Positions 35,296 through 43,214 of a stretch of 64,000 nt of DNA are shown in pieces. The notes below the pieces were generated by a model that did no database searches, was not told the origin of the DNA, and was given only the letters and a program-made list of their open reading frames with translations. The stretch covers positions 124,001 through 188,000 of the forward strand of contig NZ_VCNK01000006.1 of NCBI RefSeq assembly GCF_006265095.1, given 5' to 3'. Source of the DNA: Phaeobacter sp. B1627. GTDB taxonomy: Bacteria > Pseudomonadota > Alphaproteobacteria > Rhodobacterales > Rhodobacteraceae. How positions within the stretch are numbered: the first letter of the stretch is position 1; each line of letters begins with the position of its first letter. The position numbers and the translations under genes are program-made.

Positions 35296-36663
35296 TTAGG
35301 GGGTTGGTTTGAGATTGCCCGCCGCCAGCCAGGGCTCGAGCCATTGTGTATGGAAATCGTCCGCCCGCACAGACGGGTCCTGCGCCAGCGCGAGATGCAG
35401 TGGCTTGGTGGTTTTCAGGCCACCGATTTCCAGCCCCTCAAGCGCGGTGATCATCAGCTCGATGGCGGTGTCCCGATCCTCGGCATGGACGATCAGCTTG
35501 CCCAGAAGGGAATCGTAGAACGGCGGCACCTGATAGCCTTCGTAGAGGAAGTGATCGAAACGGATGCCCGCGCCTTCGGGCAGCTGCAGGCTGCTGACCT
35601 GACCCGGAAAGGGCAGAAACTGCATCATTGGATCCTCGGCGTTCAGACGCACCTCGATTGCGTGGCCGCTGCGGGTGATGTCTTTTTGGGACTGGCGCAG
35701 CGCCCCGCCGCCCGCCACATGGATCATCTCCTGCACCAGATCGGTGCCGGTCAGCATTTCCGTTGCCGGATGCTCAACCTGGATGCGGGTGTTCATCTCG
35801 ATAAAGAAGAATTCCCTTGTGGCGCTGTCATATAGGTATTCCACCGTGCCCGCCCCGACGTAACCGACGGCCTTGGCCAGGGACACTGCGGTATCACAGA
35901 GGTGAGCGCGCGTGGTCTCGTCCAGACAGGCGGCGCCGGCCTCTTCCCAGACTTTCTGACGACGGCGCTGCATCGAGCATTCACGCTCGAAATAATGGAC
36001 CGCATCGGTGCCGTCACCCATGATCTGTACTTCGATATGGCGGGGCGACTGGATGGCGCGTTCAAGATAGAGCCCGCCATCGCCAAAGGCGGCATCCGCC
36101 TCGGCCTGCGCCTGCGGCGCCATCCTGCGCAGATCCGCCTCGGTTTCGGCAATGCGGATCCCCTTGCCCCCGCCACCGGCCGCGGCCTTGATCATCACCG
36201 GATACCCCAGACCGGCCGCGACCGCCACGGCCTCATCCACCGTATCGAGCCGCCCTTTCGAGCCCGGCACCACCGGCACGCCCGCCGCTTCGGCAGCCTG
36301 CCGGGCAGCCACCTTGTCGCCCATGCGATCGATGATGTCTGCGGAGGGGCCGACAAATGTGATGCCAGCGGCCTCCAGCGCGCGCACGAAGGCCGGGTTT
36401 TCGGCCATGAAACCGTAACCGGGGTGTACCGCATCAGCTCCGGTTGCCCTGGCGGCCGCGACCACCGCCTCCACGTTCAGATAGGATTGCGCGGCCTGTG
36501 CGGGGCCAATGCAGACGGCCTCATCCGCCTGCCGCACCGCCAGCATGTCGGCATCGGCTTCGGAATGGGCCTGGATGGTGTGAATGTCCATTGCCTTGGC
36601 TGCGCGGATAATCCGCACGGCGATTTCGCCCCTGTTGGCGATCAGCAAGCGTTTGATCGCCAT
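35296..36663 (-). CDS. Biotin carboxylase subunit (AccC-like)
   Basis: This 455-residue ATP-grasp enzyme carboxylates biotin using bicarbonate and ATP. It begins KRLLIANRGEIAVRIIRAAK, has the Gly-rich ATP loop MIKAAAGGGGKGIRIAE, and the catalytic region FIEMNTRIQVEHPATEMLTG. Length is that of stand-alone AccC. It sits with its own biotin carrier and with PxpB/PxpC, not with an accB/fabE pair, so it probably serves a split carboxylase for a cyclic amide or urea-like substrate rather than fatty-acid synthesis. Confidence 0.93.
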   Translation of the reverse strand: MAIKRLLIANRGEIAVRIIRAAKAMDIHTIQAHSEADADMLAVRQADEAVCIGPAQAAQSYLNVEAVVAAARATGADAVHPGYGFMAENPAFVRALEAAGITFVGPSADIIDRMGDKVAARQAAEAAGVPVVPGSKGRLDTVDEAVAVAAGLGYPVMIKAAAGGGGKGIRIAETEADLRRMAPQAQAEADAAFGDGGLYLERAIQSPRHIEVQIMGDGTDAVHYFERECSMQRRRQKVWEEAGAACLDETTRAHLCDTAVSLAKAVGYVGAGTVEYLYDSATREFFFIEMNTRIQVEHPATEMLTGTDLVQEMIHVAGGGALRQSQKDITRSGHAIEVRLNAEDPMMQFLPFPGQVSSLQLPEGAGIRFDHFLYEGYQVPPFYDSLLGKLIVHAEDRDTAIELMITALEGLEIGGLKTTKPLHLALAQDPSVRADDFHTQWLEPWLAAGNLKPTP

Positions 36664-36666
36664 GTA

Positions 36667-36903
36667 TCAATCCTCGATTTCTGCCAGCGGCGCGCCCGCA
36701 CCAATCGCCGCGCCGTCGTCAACGAGATAGCCCGTGAATGTCCCCGTGGTCTCGGCCTTGACGTCAATAAAGGTCTTCATGACTTCGATCAGGCCGACGA
36801 CGTCTCCTGCCGCGACCGGGTCGCCGACTTGCTTGTAAAGCGGCTCACCCGGGGCGGGCTGGGTGTAGAATGTGCCCGGAACGGGAGAAAGAACCTGGGT
36901 CAT
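36667..36903 (-). CDS. Biotin/lipoyl carrier protein, dedicated to the split carboxylase
   Basis: This 78-residue single-domain biotin carrier has the biotinyl lysine K43 in LIEVMKTFIDV. This variant has Val before and Thr after the MK pair, where the fatty-acid AccB carrier reads AMKM. The fold is the usual flattened barrel: LSPVPGTFYTQP at the start and GTFTGYLVDDGAAIGAGAPL at the end. ATG 36903 (MTQVLSP) is chosen; an upstream ATG at 36933 is possible. The stop is 3 bases from the biotin carboxylase start, so both are made together. Confidence 0.9.
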   Translation of the reverse strand: MTQVLSPVPGTFYTQPAPGEPLYKQVGDPVAAGDVVGLIEVMKTFIDVKAETTGTFTGYLVDDGAAIGAGAPLAEIED

Positions 36904-36929
36904 GTTGGTCTCCTGATTGAGTGATGTAT

Positions 36930-37709
36930 TCAAAGGGTTTTCGCGACTTCTGCGGCGGTTTCAATGCGGATGCCTGCTTCTTGCAGGCCCGCACGGATGG
37001 CTTGCCCCATAACCAGTGCACCGGGGGTGTCCGAATGGAAACAGATCGAGTCAAAGGGGATTTCGATTTCGTCGCCCTCGACGGTGGTGACCATGCCGGT
37101 CCGGCAGGCCTTGACGCATTTCTCGGCGATCTGTTGCGGATCCGGCCGTCCGACCTGCCTGCGAAAGACGATAGAGCCTGAGTTGTCGTATTCCCGGTCG
37201 GCGTAGAATTCGCGGATGACCGGGTGACCCGCCCGCTTGGCGGCGGCATAGGTCTTTGACATGCTCATGCAGAACAACAGGGCGTCAGGGCTGGTGGCCT
37301 GCAGGGTGTCCACCAGCATTTCCGATACTTCTTCGTTTACGGCCGCTTCCATGTAGAGAGCACCGTGCAGCTTTATGTGTTGCAAGGGTGCACCGTGGCG
37401 GCGGCCAAATTCGCGGATCGCGCCGATCTGATAGACGATGTCATTGATCAGCTCTGCGGCGCCGGTCCGGATGTAGCGCCGCCCGAAGCCCTGCAGATCG
37501 CCATAGCCCGGATGCGCGCCCAGCCCGACGCCATGCGCCTGAGCCAGTTTGACCACACGGTCCATCGAATTGGGATCGCCCGCGTGAAAGCCCGCCGCGA
37601 TATTAGCGGAACTGATGATCTGCATGATCTCTTCGTCGGGGGCGTCCCCCAGCACCCACTGGCCAAATCCCTCGCCCATGTCGCAATTCAAATCGACCGC
37701 CTCTTTCAT
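36930..37709 (-). CDS. pxpA: 5-oxoprolinase subunit A (LamB/YcsF family)
   Basis: This 259-residue protein of the PxpA family acts with PxpB and PxpC to hydrolyse 5-oxoproline and related lactams. Family marks are [14 protein letters not shown] at the start, [29 protein letters not shown] and [15 protein letters not shown] 37709 has GGAGGG eight bases upstream. It is the first gene of the long minus-strand cluster and divergent from a LysR regulator across 124 bases, so that regulator probably controls it. Confidence 0.94.
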   Translation of the reverse strand: MKEAVDLNCDMGEGFGQWVLGDAPDEEIMQIISSANIAAGFHAGDPNSMDRVVKLAQAHGVGLGAHPGYGDLQGFGRRYIRTGAAELINDIVYQIGAIREFGRRHGAPLQHIKLHGALYMEAAVNEEVSEMLVDTLQATSPDALLFCMSMSKTYAAAKRAGHPVIREFYADREYDNSGSIVFRRQVGRPDPQQIAEKCVKACRTGMVTTVEGDEIEIPFDSICFHSDTPGALVMGQAIRAGLQEAGIRIETAAEVAKTL

Positions 37710-37784
37710 CGTCACATCCCTCCACTGTTTGGACCCATGATGGCAGCTTGTAGTGAAATTGGTATTTCTTTTTATTATTGTTGC

Positions 37785-37805
37785 ATTATCGAAAAAAGAG
37801 ATAAT
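37785..37805. promoter_or_regulatory. Perfect dyad ATTATC-N9-GATAAT, candidate LysR operator
   Basis: ATTATC (37785-37790) and GATAAT (37800-37805) are exact inverted repeats 9 bases apart. They contain the T-N11-A pattern of LysR-type binding sites and lie in the AT-rich 124-base gap between the divergent pxpA and lysR-type genes. The dyad is 28 bases upstream of the LysR start, the usual place for an autoregulatory recognition site. Confidence 0.6.
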
Positions 37806-37833
37806 GATAAGCGGATAGCGAAGGGGATAGCCG

Positions 37834-38736
37834 TTGAATTTCAAACACTTGAAGTATTTTGTCGCAACGGCGGAGACTGGACAGGTCAGCCGGGCCGCGA
37901 AGATGCTGTCGATCTCACAATCTGCGGTTACGGGGTCTGTTCGCGATCTTGAGGGGCTTCTGGGCGTGACATTGTTTCAACGCCGCGCGCAGGGCATGGA
38001 GCTGACCGAGGCGGGGCGCGAGTTTTTGCCGGTGGCGCGGGACATTCTGGAAAAGGTCGATGCGGCCCATCAGATCCATCGCGGTACCTCCGACATCAGT
38101 GGCAGCCTGACCATCGCCGCGACCTATACGGTCCTTGGGTATTTCCTGCCCTATCACCTTGGCCGTTTGGCGCAGCTTCATCCCTCCATCGAGATTCGAA
38201 TCGTCGAACTGAACCGGCAGAGCATTGAGGAACAGCTGCTGCGCAGTCAGATCGACATGGCGGTGGTCCTGACGTCGAACATTCACCGCGACGGCATCGA
38301 AACGCTCACCCTGCTTAAGTCGCCAAGGCGTCTTTGGGTTCCGGCGGGGCACCGGTTTTGCGAGGAGGGCGCGGTGTCACTGCACAGCATCGCCAGGGAA
38401 CCCTATGTCATGCTGACCGTGGACGAAGCCGCGCATACGACTATGAAATACTGGAACATCAGCAATGCCCACCCCAGCATCAAGCTGCGCACCTCTTCGG
38501 TCGAGGCCGTACGCTCACTGGTGGCCAACGGGCAGGGGGTCACGATTCTGTCCGACATGGTGTACCGCCCCTGGTCGCTGGAAGGGCGGCGGATCGAGAC
38601 AGTGCCGACGGATGTGGAAATCCCAACGATGGACGTCGGGCTGGCCCTCAATGGGTCCACACCGCCGACCCCGGCCGTCCAAGCGCTGAAGTCATATTTC
38701 ACCTCGGCTTTTCTGTCTCCAAAGCTGCAGTTTTGA
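37834..38736 (+). CDS. LysR-family transcriptional regulator
   Basis: This 300-residue protein starts with TTG ([16 protein letters not shown]), with AAGGGG 9 bases upstream. It has the N-terminal helix-turn-helix [20 protein letters not shown] and a periplasmic-binding-type effector domain ([20 protein letters not shown] onward). It is divergent from pxpA and shares with it a gap holding a perfect dyad. It probably senses the ring compound or its product and drives the 5-oxoprolinase-type genes. The AEC transporter gene follows in the same direction. Confidence 0.92.
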   Translation: MNFKHLKYFVATAETGQVSRAAKMLSISQSAVTGSVRDLEGLLGVTLFQRRAQGMELTEAGREFLPVARDILEKVDAAHQIHRGTSDISGSLTIAATYTVLGYFLPYHLGRLAQLHPSIEIRIVELNRQSIEEQLLRSQIDMAVVLTSNIHRDGIETLTLLKSPRRLWVPAGHRFCEEGAVSLHSIAREPYVMLTVDEAAHTTMKYWNISNAHPSIKLRTSSVEAVRSLVANGQGVTILSDMVYRPWSLEGRRIETVPTDVEIPTMDVGLALNGSTPPTPAVQALKSYFTSAFLSPKLQF

Positions 38737-38784
38737 ATGACAGAGCCTTGTGCCGTCGGAAGAGTTTACCCATAGAGTCGCGCC

Positions 38785-38847
38785 ATGAATATCCGAACCA
38801 ATGCATGGAAGAGTATCGTGTCTGACCTGAGGGGCGCCCAGTTTTGA
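38785..38847 (+). CDS. Possible 20-residue leader peptide of the AEC transporter gene
   Basis: An ATG frame of 20 codons (MNIRTNAWKSIVSDLRGAQF) ends in TGA that overlaps the TTG start of the transporter gene (TTGA at 38844-38847). The overlap and the weak TTG start suggest that translation of the short frame feeds the transporter. There is only a weak ribosome site before its ATG and no known homologue that I recognise, so it may be chance. Confidence 0.3.
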   Translation: MNIRTNAWKSIVSDLRGAQF

Positions 38848-39758
38848 TCGCCGCTCTGGGTCTGATCGCTCCCTTTTTCATCTTCATCCTCGCCGGCGGT
38901 GTGGCCCAGACCCTGTTGCGATATGGGGCGGAACAACAGCGCTGGCTGGATGCTTTTGTCTTCTACCTCGCACTGCCCGCGCTTCTGTTCCAGTCGGTGC
39001 GGGCGGTCCCGCCTGGCGCCGCCAGCCTGATGGGTTTCCTGGCGGTGACAACCACGATGACCGGGCTGATGTTCGTGATCGGCTGGCTGATCGGTCGCGG
39101 CAACAGGACCCAGGACCATGCGGCGGTCTTTGGGCTCGCGGCGAGCTATTCCAACATCGGATATATGGGCCCTGCGCTGACTGTTGCCGTGCTCGGCCCT
39201 GCAGCGGGTGCGCCGGCGGCCTTTGTCTTTTGCGCTGATGTGCTGCTGATCTTTACCATATGGCCTGCCATGATCGGCGAGGGGCGACGCGGCGTTGCCC
39301 GGTTGGCCCAGTCGCTGCGCAAGGTAGTGACCCATCCGTTCATCCTCGCAACGCTGGCGGCGCTCGTGTTTGCGCGCACCGGCCTGGCGCTTCCGGCCGT
39401 CCTCGACACGCCGTTGACCGGGTTTCAGAACGCTGCCGCCCCTGCGGCGCTGTTCTCGCTTGGCCTCACACTGGCGCGCAATCGCGGCGGCGCAATGGGC
39501 GCAAGGCTCGGCGCCTGCCTCGGGGTCAAGCTGATCGTGCATCCGTTGGCGGTGGCCCTCGCCTTTTGGGGGATCTCTGGTTTTGATCCGGTCTGGGTCG
39601 CGACGGCGATCATCATGGGCGCCTTGCCGCCGGCGGCGAATGTTTATGTCATGGCGCGCGCCGAGGGGATCAGCGTTGCGCTCTCTGCGCGAACTGTGCT
39701 CTATGGTACGGCCTTTTCCGCAATAACATTGCCTTTGATCATATCATTCGTCGGCTGA
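38844..39758 (+). CDS. AEC-family (auxin efflux carrier) transporter
   Basis: This 304-residue inner-membrane carrier has ten predicted membrane segments. Family features are the first-helix FFIFILAGG, DAFVFYLALPALLF, AASYSNIGYMGPAL and the second-half NAAAPAALFSLGL. AEC proteins move carboxylic acids such as malate or malonate, often outward. It starts with TTG 38844, with GAGGGG upstream, and follows the LysR gene by 107 bases. Export or uptake of a carboxylate formed from the ring compound is a reasonable guess; nothing in the sequence fixes the substrate. Confidence 0.88.
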   Translation: MIAALGLIAPFFIFILAGGVAQTLLRYGAEQQRWLDAFVFYLALPALLFQSVRAVPPGAASLMGFLAVTTTMTGLMFVIGWLIGRGNRTQDHAAVFGLAASYSNIGYMGPALTVAVLGPAAGAPAAFVFCADVLLIFTIWPAMIGEGRRGVARLAQSLRKVVTHPFILATLAALVFARTGLALPAVLDTPLTGFQNAAAPAALFSLGLTLARNRGGAMGARLGACLGVKLIVHPLAVALAFWGISGFDPVWVATAIIMGALPPAANVYVMARAEGISVALSARTVLYGTAFSAITLPLIISFVG

Positions 39759-40116
39759 CGTTTCGGCCGCGAATTGACAGCGATCGGCGCGCGCGAATAC
39801 GATCGGCGCTGGGTGTCCGTTCAGAGCGGGGGCGAAAATCCGTGTCCCGGACCGGCCATCAGCCATTCTGCGCCGCAGGCTGACCTGCCCTCTGCTGAAA
39901 GCAGGGAGGGGATGCGCAGGACGGGCGGGACGAAGGCAACCGGGACTTTTCCCCTTCGGGATGTGAGTTGCCTGCGGAGGACGCCAGCCAGCTCGGGTCC
40001 AAATTTTTGTGCGCAAATCGCCTATTTCGCACACCGGGAGCAGCTAGAGTTCACCGGGAGAAAACCGGGAGAAAGAGGTCTGCGGTTCCAGGTGACGCGC
40101 CGTACGGAGGGAAAGG
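39759..40116 (+). other. Gene-free stretch before AraC regulator
   Basis: These 358 bases hold no convincing gene on either strand. CGGAGGGAAAGG directly before 40117 is the ribosome site of the regulator. I see no strong hairpin with T run after the transporter gene. Confidence 0.5.
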
Positions 40117-41082
40117 ATGCTTGTTTCGACCGACAATGACGCAGCGACCGACAAAAATGCGATGTGGTCCCGGACAATCTCGGAGACCTATTTTCCGCTC
40201 TCGGTACACTGCCGCGATCCACAGGCGTTCAGCGGCTCGCTCAGGTCCTGGGGGCTGGGGATCCTGGGGCTGTCGGAAATGCACTGCGATGGCGTAATGT
40301 ACCGCCGCCACAAGAGCCACTTTGCGGAGGAAAAGGGCAACAGCCTGCTGATCACGATCCCCCATACCGGGACTGTGCTGTTTGAGCAGGCATCGCGCCA
40401 GTCCCGTTGCGCGCCGGGGAGCTTTTTGGTGGAACAAGGGGACATGCCCTATGAATTCTCGCATGAGCAGCGCAACAAGCTTTGGGTGCTGAAGGTGCCG
40501 ACCTCCAGTGTGCAATCCCGGCTGGGTCCGACCGAACGGCTGAGCGCGCTGACCTTTGACGCCACCACGGGTGTCGGCTCCTTCTTCGTCGGCGCGATCC
40601 GCAATACCATCGACAGCATCGACGTCATCAATGACGCGGCGCGGGAATTGGCGGGCCAGCACCTCCTGGACCTTCTCTGTCTTTCGATGCGCAGCGACGA
40701 CCGTATCCTCGACAGTTCCGTGTCCACCATCCGCGCGGCGCATCTGCAACGCGCAGAGCAATTCATCCGCGACACCCTCACCAACCCGACACTCACCCCG
40801 CTGCAGGTGGCCGAAGCCTGCGGTATTTCCCTGCGCTATCTTCAGGGCTTGTTTGCCGAAAACGCATGCTCGGTCGCGGGCTATATCCGTGACAAGCGGT
40901 TGGCGCGCTGCCACGAGACGCTCACGATGGCCCATGACAGTTCGACGATGGCGCAGATCGCGCATAAATGGGGCTTCTACGACCACGCGCAATTCTGCAA
41001 ACACTACCGCAACCGATTTGGCTGCACCCCCTCAGACACCCGCAAGAAATCCCGGGCAGAGGCGCAGCGCTGCCTCGATTAA
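40117..41082 (+). CDS. AraC-family transcriptional regulator
   Basis: This 321-residue regulator has an N-terminal AraC-binding-like domain (LSVHCRDPQAFSGSLRSWG, then SLLITIPHTG and GSFLVEQGDMPYEF). The C-terminal double helix-turn-helix is AQIAHKWGFYDHAQFCKHYRN after LQVAEACGISLRYLQGLF. The layout is that of FeaR-like activators. It lies 101 bases before the hydantoinase genes in the same direction and probably activates them. CGGAGGG is its ribosome site. Confidence 0.92.
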   Translation: MLVSTDNDAATDKNAMWSRTISETYFPLSVHCRDPQAFSGSLRSWGLGILGLSEMHCDGVMYRRHKSHFAEEKGNSLLITIPHTGTVLFEQASRQSRCAPGSFLVEQGDMPYEFSHEQRNKLWVLKVPTSSVQSRLGPTERLSALTFDATTGVGSFFVGAIRNTIDSIDVINDAARELAGQHLLDLLCLSMRSDDRILDSSVSTIRAAHLQRAEQFIRDTLTNPTLTPLQVAEACGISLRYLQGLFAENACSVAGYIRDKRLARCHETLTMAHDSSTMAQIAHKWGFYDHAQFCKHYRNRFGCTPSDTRKKSRAEAQRCLD

Positions 41083-41183
41083 CAGACCTAAACTGAGCAA
41101 CGAAACCAAAGGACTGAGCCCCCGTGGCACAGAACGATGTCGGTCGGCCATCCGACAGGCGTGCAACATGTCAGGAACAGCAG

Positions 41184-43211
41184 ATGACCAGAACCAGAGT
41201 GGCGGTAGACGTCGGAGGAACCTTTACCGATGTGTGCATCATGGACGAGGATTCCGGCCGGATCCGGATTGAGAAGACCCCATCGACACCGGATGATCCG
41301 ATGCGGGCGATCATGACGGGCGTGACGGATGCGACGGTGGCGCTGTCGGATGTCACCATGTTTTCTCACGGGACGACGGTCGCCACGAATGCGCTGATCA
41401 CCCGCAGGCTGCCGCGCGCGGCGATGGTCTGCACCGAGGGTTTTCGCGACGTGGTGGAAATCCGGCGGTCGAACAAGGAGGACCTCTGGGACACCTACAA
41501 GGACGTGGCCAAACCCTACATTCCCCGGCGGGACCGGTTGACGGTCAGCGAACGCATCGACGCGAGCGGGAAGATCATCCGGGCGCTGGACGAAGATAAC
41601 GCCCGCCGTGTGGCCGCCGTGCTGAGGAAGCGGGAGGTGAAGGCAATCGCCGTGTGTTTTATCAACGCCTACGTCAACGGTGAGAACGAGGTCCGGATGC
41701 GAGAGATCCTGCGCGAGGAAATGCCGGATGTGCATATCTCGATCTCCTCCGAGGTCATGCCAGAGATTTTCGAACATGAGCGGTTCTCGACCACGATGGT
41801 CAACGCCGTCGTCTCGCCGGTTGTGGTCGATTACGTTTCACGCCTGAGCGACACACTGGCGGAGGGCGGCTACAAACGCGATTTGTTGCTGCTGCATACC
41901 GGCGGCGGCGTGATGACACCGGCGAGCGTGAAGGATTTCGCCGCGCGGCTCGCCGGTTCCGGCATTGCGGCGGGCGCCATCGCCAGCCGCTTTATCGGCA
42001 ATCTCTGCGGATATGAGAATTCCATCGGCTTCGACATGGGCGGCACCAGCACCGATGTATCATTGACCTACAGGGGGAACTCTACGGTCACCAAGGACTG
42101 GTACATCGAATATGGCTACCCGATCCGCTTTCCCAGCATCGAGGTGCTGACCATCGGTGCGGGTGGCGGCTCGCTGGCCTGGCAGGACGAGGGGGGATCG
42201 CTGCGCAACGGGCCGCAATCCGCCGGGGCCCATCCGGGACCGGCCTGCTACTCCAACGGCAACACGACCGCCACGAACAGCGATGCCAATGTTGTCCTCG
42301 GCCGTTTGGGCTGCAGCCTCGCGGGAGGGGACATCACGCTCGACCCGGCGCTGGCCGAAAAGGCGGTGCGCGAAACGGTGGCAGAGCCGTTTGCAATGGA
42401 GTTGCACGCCGCCGCAGAGGCCATCATCGACGTCGCCAATGCCAATATGGCCAATGCGGTCCGTCTGCTGTCGATCAGCCGGGGCCATGACCCGCGCGAT
42501 TTCGCGTTGATTGCCTTTGGCGGAGCGGGGGCCTTGCATGGTGCGGCAGTCGCCCGCGAGCTTTCGATCCCGATTGTCATTGTACCACCGAACCCCGGTG
42601 TGACCTCTGCGATGGGCTGCTTGCTGGTCGATATCCAACATGACTTCTCCGACAGTTTTATGGCCGATGCCGCCAGCACGACACCCGATGACCTCGAGAC
42701 CGCTTTTGCCCGTATCGAGAAGGAGGCGGTGGCGCGACTGCGCCATGAAGGCGTATCGCCCGAGAATACGCTTCTGCAGCGCACGGTCGAGATGATGTAC
42801 CAGGGCCAATGGCGGTCCCTCGCAGTTTCCGCGCCATCCAAAATCACCAGCACCGACGCTCTTGTGACCGGGTTTCACGCCGAACACGAGCGGGAATATA
42901 ATTTCCGGCGCGAAGAGTCGCCTGTCAGCATCTTCCGGGTCGGGGTCAAGGCAACCGGCCTGGTGCAAAAAGCCCGATTGCCGTCCTTCGAGGTGGTCAG
43001 CCATGCCCCGGATCCAATCGGCCATCGCACCGTCTGGTTCAAAGGCGCGGCCTGCGAGGCCGCCATCTATGACCGGGCCAAAATGAAGGCCGGGGCGGAA
43101 TTCAGCGGTCCGGCCATCGTCGAGCAAGTCGATTCCACAGTGGTGATACCCCCCGAAGCGACGACCTGGATCGACCAATACATGAACATTCATATTCGCG
43201 TGAAGGAGTGA
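41184..43211 (+). CDS. Hydantoinase/oxoprolinase subunit A (HyuA)
   Basis: This 675-residue ATP-dependent amidohydrolase subunit has the ASKHA-like phosphate loop VDVGGTFTDVCIMDED at the start and FSHGTTVATNALITR. The second ATP region is GFDMGGTSTDVSL, with VLTIGAGGGSLAW and LIAFGGAGALHGAAVA later. ATG 41184 has AGGAA upstream; a GTG at 41124 would add 20 unrelated residues. With HyuB it phosphorylates and opens a ring amide: hydantoin, 5-oxoproline or, in one described case, caprolactam. The start of hyuB lies 3 bases after its stop. Confidence 0.94.
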   Translation: MTRTRVAVDVGGTFTDVCIMDEDSGRIRIEKTPSTPDDPMRAIMTGVTDATVALSDVTMFSHGTTVATNALITRRLPRAAMVCTEGFRDVVEIRRSNKEDLWDTYKDVAKPYIPRRDRLTVSERIDASGKIIRALDEDNARRVAAVLRKREVKAIAVCFINAYVNGENEVRMREILREEMPDVHISISSEVMPEIFEHERFSTTMVNAVVSPVVVDYVSRLSDTLAEGGYKRDLLLLHTGGGVMTPASVKDFAARLAGSGIAAGAIASRFIGNLCGYENSIGFDMGGTSTDVSLTYRGNSTVTKDWYIEYGYPIRFPSIEVLTIGAGGGSLAWQDEGGSLRNGPQSAGAHPGPACYSNGNTTATNSDANVVLGRLGCSLAGGDITLDPALAEKAVRETVAEPFAMELHAAAEAIIDVANANMANAVRLLSISRGHDPRDFALIAFGGAGALHGAAVARELSIPIVIVPPNPGVTSAMGCLLVDIQHDFSDSFMADAASTTPDDLETAFARIEKEAVARLRHEGVSPENTLLQRTVEMMYQGQWRSLAVSAPSKITSTDALVTGFHAEHEREYNFRREESPVSIFRVGVKATGLVQKARLPSFEVVSHAPDPIGHRTVWFKGAACEAAIYDRAKMKAGAEFSGPAIVEQVDSTVVIPPEATTWIDQYMNIHIRVKE

Positions 43212-43214
43212 CCC

